Source of the DNA: Acidobacteriota bacterium
GTDB taxonomy: Bacteria > Acidobacteriota > Thermoanaerobaculia > Gp7-AA8
Direction of reading: 5' to 3'
NCBI GenBank assembly: GCA_021781455.1
Contig: JAJXWV010000019.1
Span: 1-40,034 of the forward strand
DNA: 40,034 nucleotides
Part shown: positions 5,875 to 14,405 of the stretch, piece by piece
Position numbering within the stretch: position 1 is the first letter of the stretch
How the letters are laid out: the number at the start of each line of letters is the position of its first letter
Translations under genes and position numbers: made by a program
Notes under the pieces: generated by a model
Databases searched by the model: none
Told to the model about the DNA's origin: nothing
Seen by the model: the letters and a program-made list of their open reading frames with translations, nothing else

Positions 5875-8316
5875 TCAAAACACGATCCTCAATTGCGGCG
5901 CAGTCCGATTCTGGAAGAAATCGCGGATCTCCAGTGCGGGCTTTTTCGAGACGAGCTCGCGCGGCGACTCTTCGTACCAGTCGGCAGGGAAGTAGCGCGT
6001 GTAGATCTCCTGGGTGAAGCGGCGGCAGAGGAGGGCGATCACGCCGATGTCACGCTCGCTGCGGATGACGCGGCCGGCCGACTGCACGACGCGGGTCATG
6101 CCGGGAATCAGGTAGGCGAACTCGAATCCGGCACCGTACTGCTCGTCGTAGTACTGCTTGAGCAGCTCCTGCTCGAAGCTGACCTGCGGCAGTGCCGGCC
6201 CGACCACCATCACCCCGGAGAGCATGTCGCCTTCGTAGTCGATGCCCTCCGCGTACATCCCGCCGGAGACGGCCAGGATGAGATTGCCGGGGGCGGGACG
6301 GTCGCGAAGGATCTGCAGGACGGCGTTGCGCTCGTAGTCGGTCATGTCGGTGCGCTGGACGGTGACGCGCTTCCCGATGGGCGGGATGCGCCCGCTGACT
6401 TCACGCAGGAAGGCATAGCTCGGGAACAGTGCCAAAAAGTTCCCGTCGTGAGCCTCGGCGATGGCGGCCACGTTCTCGGCGATCCGGTCGTAATGGTTTG
6501 CGCGCTGCTTGTATGTCGTGTCCACTTCCGGGATGACGACGATCTTGCGGTTCTCGCGCGGGAAGGGAGTGGGCAGCGAGAGCTCGACGGTACGGTCGCT
6601 GGGGAAGCCTAACGTCTTGCGGTAGAAATCGAACGGCTCGAGCGTGGCCGACAACGCGATCGTGGTGTGCGCCGACTCGAAGATGCGCCCGAGGAATCGC
6701 GAAGGATCCTTGCAGAAGATCTTCAGCTTCAGGCCTTCCGGAGTCTTTTCGATGATCCGCGCCAGCTCGTCACCGTCCTCGGTCATGAGGTTGGCGAACT
6801 TGACGAGCTTGAAATAGAAATCGACCAGCGGGTCGTCCTCTTCGACGATGCGGTTCTCGATCTTCCAGGCGATGTAGGCGAGGACGATGCGCTCCCACTC
6901 GGCGCGCTGTTCGATGAAGAGCTCGCGGTCCGGCTCGCAGAGCGCCTGCTTCTGTCCGGCCTCCTCGTCCAGCGACTCCGCCAGCCGGTGAAACTCGTCG
7001 CGGAGCATCTCCAGGAGATCTTCCCATCCCTCGATCCAGCAGCTGCGGCCGCGCAGGTGGTTGCGGATGCGGTCGAACGTCTCCTCGTGGATTTCGGGCG
7101 AGTAGTAGCCGCGGCCGCGATCGACGAGGTTGTGGGCCTCGTCGACGATGAGCACGCAGTCGCCGAAGTCGCTGTCCTGCTGGTACGACTTGAGCCCGAC
7201 GTACGGGTCGAAGATGTAGTTGTAGTCGCAGACCACCACGTCGGCCTGCTCGATCAGCTCCAGCGAGACCTCGAACGGGCAGACCTCGGTCGACTTGGCC
7301 ATCTCGAACGTGATGTCGGGATCGAAATAGCTCATCTCCGTCGTGATCCGGGAGAGCAGCCCGCTGCGGTCCATCTTCTCGGAATAGCGCGCCGCGTAAG
7401 GGCAGAAGTCCTCGTGGCAGATCATTTCCGAGTGGGCGCACATCTTCTGCTTGGCCCGGATGCGGAGGACGCGGAAGGCGCCGTCGTTGAGCATCTCCAG
7501 CGCCTTGATGGCCGCGTCCTGCCCGAGCGTCTTCGAGGTGAGGAAGAAGAGCTTCTTGCCGGTGCGCAGCGATTCGCGGACCGCCGGAAAGAGCGCGCCG
7601 ATGGTCTTGCCGATGCCGGTGGGCGCGGAGACGAGCAGGGTCTCGCGCTCGCGGACGGCGTGCGCGACGGCGTCGACCATCTCCGGCTGGAACGGCCGCA
7701 TGGCCGGGTACGGGAACACCAGCGAGTCCGCGTAAGCCTTCTTGGCGTCACGCAGGGCGCCGGCCGATTCGATCTGGTCGACGAGCGCTTCCGCGCTGGC
7801 CAGGAGCGTTTCGCCCACGCTCTGCCGGTCGAACTCCGCGTCGACCAGCCTGGTCTCGCCGGTGAGCAGGTCGATCAGGACGAGCTGCGGGGCGAAGTCG
7901 AATCCGTCGAAGTCGGGCTGGTTGCAGAGAAAGAGCGAGTAGAGCAGCAGCTGGTAGAGGTGCCGGTGGAGCTTGTCGGAGCGGTAGAGCGAGTCGAGCT
8001 CCAGGTCGAAGTGGATCGACTTCACCTCTTCGATCGAGACGCGGTGGTTGTCCCGGTCGACGGAGAGGCCGTCGATGCGCCCGGTGATGGTGATGTTCCA
8101 TCCGCGAACCGCCAGGCGATGGACCACGTGCACCTCGGCGCGGTAGTTCGGGTCCTCGCCCATGCGCAGCTCGGCGCGCCGCGTGTGAATGTTCTGGCCG
8201 ATCCACATGCGCCGGAACCCATCGCCGCGCTCCACGCCGATCCGCCGGTAGGTCGACTCATAGACGAGGTCGCCGACCGCGCAGACGATTTCCTTTTTTT
8301 CGTGGTCGACGCGCAT
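5875..8316 (-). CDS. XPD/DinG-like Fe-S DNA helicase with N-terminal nuclease-like domain
   Basis: An 813-aa superfamily 2 helicase that should unwind DNA 5' to 3' using ATP and a 4Fe-4S cluster. Residues about 1-200 resemble a PD-(D/E)XK nuclease fold, with the GRIDG...EEVKS motif carrying the typical D, E and K. The helicase core has the Walker A loop SAPTGIGKT, the cluster cysteines in KMCAHSE, MICHEDFCPYA and EVCPFE, the DEAH box in IVDEAHNLVDRG, and motif VI QSAGRVIRSERD. The nuclease-helicase order resembles Cas4-like/DinG fusions in which the nuclease motifs may bind an end or be structural. No Shine-Dalgarno sequence is visible. TACCAT sits 7 nt before the ATG, suggesting a leaderless message. 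The cyclase-like gene lies upstream on the same strand, 135 bp away. The role is probably repair. Confidence 0.88.
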   Translation of the reverse strand: MRVDHEKKEIVCAVGDLVYESTYRRIGVERGDGFRRMWIGQNIHTRRAELRMGEDPNYRAEVHVVHRLAVRGWNITITGRIDGLSVDRDNHRVSIEEVKSIHFDLELDSLYRSDKLHRHLYQLLLYSLFLCNQPDFDGFDFAPQLVLIDLLTGETRLVDAEFDRQSVGETLLASAEALVDQIESAGALRDAKKAYADSLVFPYPAMRPFQPEMVDAVAHAVRERETLLVSAPTGIGKTIGALFPAVRESLRTGKKLFFLTSKTLGQDAAIKALEMLNDGAFRVLRIRAKQKMCAHSEMICHEDFCPYAARYSEKMDRSGLLSRITTEMSYFDPDITFEMAKSTEVCPFEVSLELIEQADVVVCDYNYIFDPYVGLKSYQQDSDFGDCVLIVDEAHNLVDRGRGYYSPEIHEETFDRIRNHLRGRSCWIEGWEDLLEMLRDEFHRLAESLDEEAGQKQALCEPDRELFIEQRAEWERIVLAYIAWKIENRIVEEDDPLVDFYFKLVKFANLMTEDGDELARIIEKTPEGLKLKIFCKDPSRFLGRIFESAHTTIALSATLEPFDFYRKTLGFPSDRTVELSLPTPFPRENRKIVVIPEVDTTYKQRANHYDRIAENVAAIAEAHDGNFLALFPSYAFLREVSGRIPPIGKRVTVQRTDMTDYERNAVLQILRDRPAPGNLILAVSGGMYAEGIDYEGDMLSGVMVVGPALPQVSFEQELLKQYYDEQYGAGFEFAYLIPGMTRVVQSAGRVIRSERDIGVIALLCRRFTQEIYTRYFPADWYEESPRELVSKKPALEIRDFFQNRTAPQLRIVF

Positions 8317-8323
8317 CGGAATG

Positions 8324-8329
8324 ATGGTA
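8324..8329 (-). promoter_or_regulatory. Candidate -10 box (TACCAT) of the helicase gene
   Basis: TACCAT on the minus strand is 7 nt from the ATG at 8316. Transcription would begin at or next to the start codon. The gene has no Shine-Dalgarno sequence. Confidence 0.4.
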
Positions 8330-8354
8330 GCAAGTTATTCAGAATTGCGAACGA

Positions 8355-8452
8355 GATCGCAGATGGCAGATCGCAGGTGACTGCGTCGAATCCGAATGAG
8401 GCCGTCGAGTCGCACTGCACAACCTGCGATCCGCGATCTGCCATCTGCGATC
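8355..8452. repeat. Inverted heptad array (GATCGCA/GATGGCA)
   Basis: The left arm is GATCGCA, GATGGCA, GATCGCA followed by GGTG (8355-8379). The right arm is TGCGATC, CGCGATC, TGCCATC, TGCGATC (8425-8452). The right arm runs into the stop codon of the 776-aa gene, whose TAG is partly made of repeat sequence. Confidence 0.85.
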
Positions 8453-10782
8453 TAGAGCTTCTCCACCACCTCGCCCAACACGTACCGGTCGTAGTCCTCG
8501 GCGCGGTAGGTCTCGAGTGAGACGGAGGGCTCCAGCGAGCGGTCGCTCAACCGGTTGTAGAGATCGCGCAGGTTCTCTTTTTTCGACAGCAGCTTCTCGG
8601 TGGTGAGGTCGCCGCTGAGCGCGAAGAGGCGCTGGAAGTCGCCGCGCGAGATCCGCAGCGGCCTCCGCACGTCGTCCGATCGCGGGTCCCACTCGCCGAT
8701 GAGCACTTCGCCCTCGTCTTCGGGGGAGGACTTGAGGCAGACCACGAGCTCCGGCTCGATGATGCGCTCGGCCGTCGTGCTGACGTCGACGTGGCCGTTC
8801 GACGCGGTCTCACGCTCCTGGTGGAATTCCTGCCGGATCAGCGCGACCAGCGAATCGCCGGCGTCGGCAGCGCCGGCCTCGGCCTCGCCCGGCGCGAACG
8901 GCACGATCTCGCCGATCTCGATGTTGTCGAGTCCCTTGAGCGAGACCATGCCCAGCAGCCTGACGCCCACGTACTCGACGCCGCTCACGGCGGGCGTGAA
9001 GGCGATGTACGGTCCCGACTGCGTACGGATGCGGTACAGCGGCGCGGCCTCGCCGGTCAGCTCGGCCGAGAGCTCCTGCAGGAATTCCATGGACGCTACG
9101 ATGCCCTCGTTGACCAGGTGTCCGTTGGCGTTGATGTAGGCGTGGAACTCGCGCGCCTCCTGGGTGTGGTCGACGACGTCGACGCCGCGCGCCAGGGGAG
9201 CGAAGAACTGCTGGACGGCGATGGTGTCGTATCCGTGCGCGACGAGGAACGCCGCCAGGTCGTCGATTTGCTGGGTGGCCTTGCCCGTGGTCAGCCGCGA
9301 CAGCTCGACGATTCCCGGTCCGTAGAACTCGGTGATGCGCTCGGGCGAATCGGCCGACGTCTTCATCGGCAGAAGACGGTAGTAGCCGTAGTTCAGGGCC
9401 ACGCGCAGGCCCTTGTTGAAGGCGAAGCCCTTGCGCCGCATCTCGGAGTAGAAGCGCTGGATCTCGATGGCCGCGCGGACGAGGCGAATGGCGCGACGCG
9501 TGGTGTAGAAGGCGCCGTCGCCGAGGAATTTCTCGAATTGCAGCTTGTGGCGCTCGGCGATTGTGTCGAGCTTGCGCTGGAAGAGGACCATCTGGCGGTA
9601 GGAGCTGATCTCTTCCTTGCGGCCGCCGCGGCGAATGTTGCCGAGAGTCTCGGAAAACGCGGAGATGTCGTAAATGAGACCGAAGCGGTGGACCATGGGG
9701 TCGACGACGCCGGGGCGGCTGAAGTCGAGCGGGCGGGTGGAGCGCGAATAGGCGGCGCCGCTGCGCCGGTCGGTGGAGACGATCTGGCCGTCGGTGGTCG
9801 CGGACATCCAGACGATGCCGCGGCGCAGCTGGTTGAGCACGGCGAACTCGCGCACGCGGCGGGCGATCAGCTGAAACTGCTCGCGGTCTTCACGGCTCAC
9901 TGCGTTCTGGGCGGCCGCGTTCTCGAACAGGAAGGACTGGAATCGGCAGTCCAGCAGCAGCGACAGCGTCACGCCCTGTTCGGCGCTGATGCCGAACAGC
10001 GGCAGCGCCGCCCGGAACGTGTGATCGCGCAGCACCAGATCGGCGGCCGTCGTGCGAAGCCGCTCGAAGGCGTCGCGAAAGGCCTGGAAGTCGCGGCGCA
10101 GATAGCCGTTGAGGAACGAGCGCAGCTCGCGCAGGTCGGGCCCGATGAACTCCTCGGTCAGGATCAGCACGTCTTCCTGCAGCAGGCGGAAGAACTGCAG
10201 CCCGCGCTGCTCCTCGCCGTCCAGGATGGTCGAGGCCTTCGAGGCCAGCGCCGTCATCTGATCGCGTGTTTCCGACGCCCAGCGCGAAAAGATCCTGTAC
10301 TTCAGAGAATCGCCTTGCACGCGGCCGGCCTGCGTGTCGATGGCGCTGACCCGCCGCGGAATGGACGCGAAGTGCCGCGCCAGGTCGAACGAATGCGCCA
10401 GCCAGAAAATGGCGTGATAGTCGTTCAGCAGGTTCGACATCAGCGCGTTCTCGGCGGCCTTCATCAGCTGACCGATGTAGGCGCCGAACGCCAGCTGTGC
10501 CTTCTCCTTCCACGCCGGCTGCCGATGCACCTGCCAGAAGATCTCCTCGGACAGCCAGCGATCGAGCTTGCCGTCGAGGTCCTTCATCACCGTCGATTCG
10601 GCGACGGGGAAGCCGAGCGTCGGCAGCTGCGTCTCGTCCGCGGGATAAATCCGGTATGGCTGGGGAAGAATCCAGTCCGCGCGCGGGAAGAGCTCGCCCA
10701 GCGCCTGCTCGACCGCAGAAGGCGCGAAGAACGTCGCCGAATCGGGACGCGATTCGAGATAGGACACCAATGTGCTGGGCAT
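8452..10782 (-). CDS. Large protein with divergent class III nucleotide-cyclase-like domain
   Basis: A 776-aa, probably cytoplasmic protein with no signal peptide or clear membrane segment. The first 350 residues look alpha-helical and I do not recognise them. Residues about 365-520 resemble a class III adenylate/guanylate cyclase: LIYDISAFSE with a metal-ligand candidate D372, KFLGDGAF with the second, D422, then LRVALNYG and FYGPGIVELSRL. In true cyclases the last segment carries the transition-state Asn and Arg; here Arg is kept but Glu stands where Asn is expected. The spacing of the two Asp residues (50) is close to the family norm. The C-terminal third is unassigned. Activity is uncertain: it could be a degenerate nucleotide sensor. 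The helicase gene follows on the same strand. The start is supported by TATACT 15 nt upstream; no Shine-Dalgarno sequence is seen. Confidence 0.6.
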   Translation of the reverse strand: MPSTLVSYLESRPDSATFFAPSAVEQALGELFPRADWILPQPYRIYPADETQLPTLGFPVAESTVMKDLDGKLDRWLSEEIFWQVHRQPAWKEKAQLAFGAYIGQLMKAAENALMSNLLNDYHAIFWLAHSFDLARHFASIPRRVSAIDTQAGRVQGDSLKYRIFSRWASETRDQMTALASKASTILDGEEQRGLQFFRLLQEDVLILTEEFIGPDLRELRSFLNGYLRRDFQAFRDAFERLRTTAADLVLRDHTFRAALPLFGISAEQGVTLSLLLDCRFQSFLFENAAAQNAVSREDREQFQLIARRVREFAVLNQLRRGIVWMSATTDGQIVSTDRRSGAAYSRSTRPLDFSRPGVVDPMVHRFGLIYDISAFSETLGNIRRGGRKEEISSYRQMVLFQRKLDTIAERHKLQFEKFLGDGAFYTTRRAIRLVRAAIEIQRFYSEMRRKGFAFNKGLRVALNYGYYRLLPMKTSADSPERITEFYGPGIVELSRLTTGKATQQIDDLAAFLVAHGYDTIAVQQFFAPLARGVDVVDHTQEAREFHAYINANGHLVNEGIVASMEFLQELSAELTGEAAPLYRIRTQSGPYIAFTPAVSGVEYVGVRLLGMVSLKGLDNIEIGEIVPFAPGEAEAGAADAGDSLVALIRQEFHQERETASNGHVDVSTTAERIIEPELVVCLKSSPEDEGEVLIGEWDPRSDDVRRPLRISRGDFQRLFALSGDLTTEKLLSKKENLRDLYNRLSDRSLEPSVSLETYRAEDYDRYVLGEVVEKL

Positions 10783-10797
10783 GGGCGGAGCGGGAGG

Positions 10798-10803
10798 AGT
10801 ATA
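10798..10803 (-). promoter_or_regulatory. Candidate -10 box (TATACT) of the 776-aa gene
   Basis: TATACT on the minus strand ends 15 nt before the ATG at 10782, leaving a predicted leader of only about 7-8 nt. It abuts the palindromic element that starts at 10804. Confidence 0.4.
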
Positions 10804-10915
10804 CCAAGCGAGCGTGAGCGAGGGATCTGGGTGGAGGGCCGCGCGCTGAATGTGCTGAAACCGCTCATGTGGTGCGCCCCGCCCTCCCAGATCCGTCGCT
10901 CACGCTTGGGATGAC
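10804..10915. repeat. Palindromic interspersed element, intergenic copy
   Basis: The left arm contains GAGCGTGAGCGAGGGATCTGG and the right arm contains CCAGATCCGTCGCTCACGC followed by TTGGGATGACA. It belongs to the same family as 736-841. It occupies most of the first part of the 328-bp gap between two divergent genes. Confidence 0.8.
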
Positions 10916-10947
10916 AAGGGCGCGTTTGCACCGTTTTTGATTTCCGC

Positions 10948-10980
10948 ACAGCCTCTCCGTGCTCTCTGCGTGCTCTGTGG
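10948..10980. repeat. Short drifting CTCTCYGYG-type repeat
   Basis: CTCTCCGTG, CTCTCTGCGTG and CTCTGTGG follow each other. This is an imperfect tandem repeat with unit drift. The rest of the gap up to 11095 shows no gene. Confidence 0.35.
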
Positions 10981-11095
10981 TCAGAAAACATGCGCGCGAT
11001 TAGCTACATCTCGAACAATTCAGCTGACTCATGTGGGATCGCCTGTCCTTGGTCATCGCGACCGTCCCGTTCCCCGCCCGCTGCCCCACATCCGC

Positions 11096-11101
11096 TAAAC
11101 T
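11096..11101 (+). promoter_or_regulatory. Candidate -10 box (TAAACT) of the DnaC-like gene
   Basis: TAAACT ends 9 nt before the ATG at 11111, predicting a leader of at most a few nucleotides. The same hexamer occurs before the aminotransferase gene at 12915-12920. Confidence 0.4.
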
Positions 11102-11110
11102 GCCCACCGG

Positions 11111-11830
11111 ATGAAACTCGTGGCCGAACTGACGCCCTGCCCGCGCTGCAACGACTCCGGCTGGATTCCCGTGCCGGGCGACGCGCTGCGCGTCGAGCCC
11201 TGCGGCTGCCAGGGCGACCTGCGGCGCAGGCAGCGCTTCGCCAGCGCCGAGATTCCCAGACGCTATGCCCACTGCACGCTGGAGAGCTTCAAGGAAGAGG
11301 CGCCGGTGCTGAAGAACGCCAAGGCCCGCGTGCAGGAGTTCGTCGACACCTGGCCGGGCAGCGACGGCGGCCGCGGGCTCCTGCTCATCGGGCCGTGCGG
11401 CAGTGGCAAGACGCACCTGGCCGTGGCCGCGCTCGTCGAGATCATCAACGCCGGGAAACCGGGCCGGCTCCTCTTCTGCAATTTCCAGGATCTCATCCAG
11501 GAGATCCAGGCTTCGTTCGACTCCGATGAGGTGCCGAGCAAGTCGGAGATCCTGAAGCCGCTGCTGGAAGCGGACCTGCTCGTGCTCGACGAGCTGGGAT
11601 CGCAGAAGCCGACCACGTTCGTGCAGGACATCCTCTATTACGTGATCAACACCCGCTACAACGAGGAGCGGACGACGATCTTCACCACGAACTACACCGA
11701 CACGCCGGCCGAAGGGCGGGACGAACCGCTGGCTCAGCGCATCGGAACACGGCTGCGCAGCCGGCTGTACGAAATGGCCACGCTGGTCCCATTCACCGGA
11801 GCGTCCGACCACCGGCGCAACGTCATCTGA
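11111..11830 (+). CDS. DnaC/IstB-like AAA+ ATPase with N-terminal zinc finger
   Basis: A 239-aa cytoplasmic ATPase of the helicase-loader family. A putative zinc-binding module lies at the N-terminus (C-P-R-C near residue 10 and C-G-C near residue 35). The AAA+ core has the Walker A loop GPCGSGKTH near residue 97, Walker B LLVLDELG near residue 157, a sensor-1 motif FTTNY and an arginine-rich segment QRIGTRLRSRLYEM. This composition matches DnaC/DnaI-type loaders that help open the replicative helicase ring; IstB proteins of insertion sequences share it. No transposase is adjacent, so a chromosomal loader is more likely than an IS helper. The membrane-protein gene follows after 16 bp and is probably co-transcribed. 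Confidence 0.82.
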   Translation: MKLVAELTPCPRCNDSGWIPVPGDALRVEPCGCQGDLRRRQRFASAEIPRRYAHCTLESFKEEAPVLKNAKARVQEFVDTWPGSDGGRGLLLIGPCGSGKTHLAVAALVEIINAGKPGRLLFCNFQDLIQEIQASFDSDEVPSKSEILKPLLEADLLVLDELGSQKPTTFVQDILYYVINTRYNEERTTIFTTNYTDTPAEGRDEPLAQRIGTRLRSRLYEMATLVPFTGASDHRRNVI

Positions 11831-11846
11831 TGATCGGGACTCGACC

Positions 11847-12866
11847 ATGACCGCCGCCGCCGGCTCGACGCCACTGGGAGCGGGCAGGAGCGCCCGCAGC
11901 GTGACCGACATCCTGCGCCGCGGGCTCGACAGCTCGATCGCGAACTGGCCGGTCCTGGCGCTGCGCCTCGCCGAGACCGTGCTCGTGGCCATGCTCATGG
12001 GCCTGACGGTCGTGATGGTGGTCGTGCCGCTGGCGATCTCGATCGGCCTCTCCGCCGCGGGTCTGCAGGAGATCGTCCAGAGCTCGGAAACGCCGGCCGA
12101 GGTGCTGACCGCGCTCGTCGCTGCGCACTGGCTGATCCTGATCTACATCCTGGTGGCGGTCTCGGTGGCGCTGCTCGTCGCCATCTGCGTGCACTCGTTC
12201 GTCATGGCTGCTTCGGCACGCACGTTCGTCGATGCCGAGCGCGCGGCCGGCGCCGCGGCCACGCCACGCCAGCGTTTCGCCGTCTTCACGTTCGAACGCT
12301 GGATGGCCGGCGGCGGCCAGGCCTGGTGGCCGGTGTTCTGGATCTACAACATCGCTTATGGGGTCGCCGGCATCGTGATCCTGCTGCCGCTGCTGCCGAT
12401 CGCTCTTCTCATCCTGGTGCTGCAGCAGGCCGCTGCCGCCATCGTGCTGGGCTGCCTGGCCCTGGTACTCGTGGTCCTGCTGACGATCGTGGTCCTGATC
12501 GTGACCAACATCGTCTGCCAGAAGGCGATCGTTCTCGCCGCTCAGACGCCGATTGACGGCACGACGGCCCTGCGCCTGGGGTGGCGGGCCATGCGCGCCG
12601 ATTTCGTACGCCACTTCGCCGTCGCCTTCATCATGATGGTGCTCCTGTTCGGCGGCACGGGCGTGCTGACGATGGCGTCCGTCGGCTTCGCCGCACCGGC
12701 CATGACACACTCCTACGCCGCGTTGATGTTCATGCCCCTGCGGCTGTTGATGTCGTTCGCCAGCAGCGTTTTTTCCGCCTTCGTCGGCAACTGGTTCCTG
12801 GCCAGCTTTGCCGCCATTCCCGTTGATGCCGAGCGAGGCGAGGCATCATTGGAGCCGCTGCGATAA
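11847..12866 (+). CDS. Polytopic membrane protein, function unknown
   Basis: A 339-aa integral membrane protein with about six to seven hydrophobic segments separated by short polar loops. The two most prominent stretches are about residues 45-75 and a very long one at 170-220. The general look (repeated pairs of long helices with the loop TPIDGTTALRLGWRAMRADF near residue 235) resembles membrane domains of the glycerophosphodiester-phosphodiesterase or DUF-type integral proteins, but no active-site motif allows a functional call. It begins 16 bp after the DnaC-like gene on the same strand. ATG at 11847 is the first start after the upstream stop. Confidence 0.65.
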   Translation: MTAAAGSTPLGAGRSARSVTDILRRGLDSSIANWPVLALRLAETVLVAMLMGLTVVMVVVPLAISIGLSAAGLQEIVQSSETPAEVLTALVAAHWLILIYILVAVSVALLVAICVHSFVMAASARTFVDAERAAGAAATPRQRFAVFTFERWMAGGGQAWWPVFWIYNIAYGVAGIVILLPLLPIALLILVLQQAAAAIVLGCLALVLVVLLTIVVLIVTNIVCQKAIVLAAQTPIDGTTALRLGWRAMRADFVRHFAVAFIMMVLLFGGTGVLTMASVGFAAPAMTHSYAALMFMPLRLLMSFASSVFSAFVGNWFLASFAAIPVDAERGEASLEPLR

Positions 12867-12914
12867 GCGAGCATTCAGGACAGCGGCTTCGCTGATCCCT
12901 CGCTTCGGCCGCGA

Positions 12915-12920
12915 TAAACT
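12915..12920 (+). promoter_or_regulatory. Candidate -10 box (TAAACT) of the aminotransferase gene
   Basis: TAAACT lies 9 nt before the GTG at 12930 and 15 nt before the ATG at 12936. Between 12867 and 12915 only a fragment of the GAGGGATC-type palindrome is seen. Confidence 0.35.
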
Positions 12921-12935
12921 GAATGCGGAGTGAGA

Positions 12936-14144
12936 ATGATCTCGTACGAATCCTTCCTTTCCCGCGACGCAAACGCCTTCCGCCCCTCGGCCATCCGCGC
13001 CTTCGCCCGGATCATGAACGACCCCAACGTCATTTCGTTCGCCGGCGGAGCTCCCAACCCGGAGACGTTCCCGGCGGAGCAGATCGCGACCATCGCCGGA
13101 CAGGTGATCCGGGAGAAACGCGCCACGGCTCTTCAGTACGGCCCGACGCGCGGACTGCCCCGGCTGTGCGAATCGATCGCCACCATCTGCCGCGGCCGCA
13201 GGATCGACTGCACCGCCGCCGATGTCAGCATCACCACCGGATCGCAGCAGGCGCTCGACATCGTCGCCCACACGCTGCTCGATCCGGGTGACGTCGTTCT
13301 CGTGGAGCTGCCGACCTACATCGGTGGAACGGCCTCGTTTTACGCGCGCAGCGCGGAGCTGGCCGGAGTGGAGCAGGACGACGACGGCATCGTCCCGCAC
13401 TCGCTCGCCGAGGTGGCCGCGCGGGTGCGCGCCGCGGGCCGGCGCGTGAAGCTCCTGTACACGATTCCCAATTTCCAGAATCCCTCCGGCCGGCTGATGT
13501 CGCAATCCCGCCGCAGCGAAGTGCTGGAGATCGCCGATCGCTACGACTTCCTGGTCATCGAAGACGATCCCTACGGCGAGCTGGTGTACGTCGAGCACGC
13601 CGATACGACGCCCCTGAAGTCGCGCGACGCGGCCCAGCGCGTCATCTATCTCGGCTCGTTTTCGAAAGTGCTCGCGCCAGGGCTGCGCTGCGGCTGGATC
13701 GTCGCCCCGCCGGCCCTGCTCTCGCGGTTCGAGATCGCCAAACAGGCCGCCGATCTCTGCTCCGGAATGCTCGACCAGTCGATCGTCGACGAGTTCTGCG
13801 CGCGCGGCGAGCTGCCGCGCCAGATCGACAAAGTGCGTGCCTTTTACCGCGGCAAGCGCGGCGTCCTGCTCGACGCCCTGGAGCAGCACTTTCGCGGGAC
13901 GGCGGAGTGGACGAGCGCCGATGGAGGTTTGTTCACGTTTCTGACGCTCGACCCTTCCGTCGACACGACGGAGAGCATCGACGCGGCCGTCGCCAGCGGT
14001 GTGGCGTACATCCCCGGTGCGCCGTTCTTCGTCGACGGCAGCGGCCGCAACACCATGCGCCTGACCTTCGCCAAGGAAAGCGACGATCGCCTGCGCGAAG
14101 GTGTGGTCCGGCTGGCCAGCGTGTTTGCGACCACGAAGTGCTGA
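12936..14144 (+). CDS. PLP-dependent aminotransferase, fold type I
   Basis: A cytoplasmic aminotransferase of about 402 aa, in the aspartate-aminotransferase superfamily close to the alpha-aminoadipate/valine (LysN-like, MocR-related) group. Visible family features are ISFAGGAPNPETFP near the N-terminus, the YGPTRGLPRLCESI and TTGSQQALD segments that hold the cofactor phosphate, IPNFQNPSG, EDDPYGELVY and the Schiff-base lysine in GSFSKVLAPGLRCGW. There is no N-terminal GntR domain, so it is an enzyme rather than a MocR regulator. I prefer ATG 12936, which has GGAG 5 nt upstream; GTG 12930 in the same frame is an alternative. The TGA stop lies inside a GTGCTGA heptad. The substrate is probably a branched or dicarboxylic amino acid, not determined. 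Confidence 0.88.
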   Translation: MISYESFLSRDANAFRPSAIRAFARIMNDPNVISFAGGAPNPETFPAEQIATIAGQVIREKRATALQYGPTRGLPRLCESIATICRGRRIDCTAADVSITTGSQQALDIVAHTLLDPGDVVLVELPTYIGGTASFYARSAELAGVEQDDDGIVPHSLAEVAARVRAAGRRVKLLYTIPNFQNPSGRLMSQSRRSEVLEIADRYDFLVIEDDPYGELVYVEHADTTPLKSRDAAQRVIYLGSFSKVLAPGLRCGWIVAPPALLSRFEIAKQAADLCSGMLDQSIVDEFCARGELPRQIDKVRAFYRGKRGVLLDALEQHFRGTAEWTSADGGLFTFLTLDPSVDTTESIDAAVASGVAYIPGAPFFVDGSGRNTMRLTFAKESDDRLREGVVRLASVFATTKC

Positions 14145-14175
14145 GTCCTGAGTCCTGAAGAGCTGAGTACTGAAA
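14138..14175. repeat. Left heptad arm flanking the MITE-like element
   Basis: GTGCTGA, GTCCTGA and GTCCTGA are followed, after a short break, by GCTGAGTACTGA. This arm is inverted relative to the array at 14406-14468 on the other side of the element. Confidence 0.75.
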
Positions 14176-14405
14176 GGGCGGGTCGAGGCGGCGTAGCCGC
14201 CGTAAGAACTTAGCGGCGGCCGTCAGGCGGCCGGTGCCAGCGATTGCGTGGGCGCACGAGGGCACGGACGTGCCCGACAGAACGGGAGCAGACCCGAGGA
14301 TCTGTCGCGCGCTCCGCGCGCTCGGACGTTGGGTTCGCCTGATCGAACGGCGGCCTGACGGCCGCCGCTAAATTCTCTCGGCGGCTCCGCCGCCTCGACC
14401 CGCCC
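14176..14405. mobile_element. MITE-like element with 58-bp inverted termini
   Basis: A 230-bp non-coding element begins GGGCGGGTCGAGGCGGCG and ends with its inverse. The terminal inverted repeats (14176-14233 and 14348-14405) differ at about five of 58 positions by eye. The centre includes a GGCAC-GGAC-GTGCC palindrome. Half of it recurs at 4737-4885. No transposase is encoded, so it would have to be mobilised in trans if it is a MITE. No target-site duplication is visible because the element is bordered by heptad arrays on both sides. Confidence 0.7.

Noticed and set aside
6667-8520. Long open frame opposite the helicase gene
   Set aside because: It is antisense to a protein with clear helicase motifs and its translation is low-complexity (Leu, Val, Asp, Arg), as expected from mirrored GC-rich codons. 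The same holds for 8791-10914, 164-1432 and 19666-21177.
5875-10782. Two-gene antiviral defence system (cyclase plus nuclease-helicase)
   Set aside because: No effector, CARF, TIR or other hallmark gene is adjacent, the cyclase motif is altered, and separate promoters seem present. It is kept only as a question under the cyclase finding.
11111-11830. IstB helper of an insertion sequence
   Set aside because: No IstA transposase or terminal repeats are nearby, and the protein has a DnaC-like zinc finger and chromosomal context.
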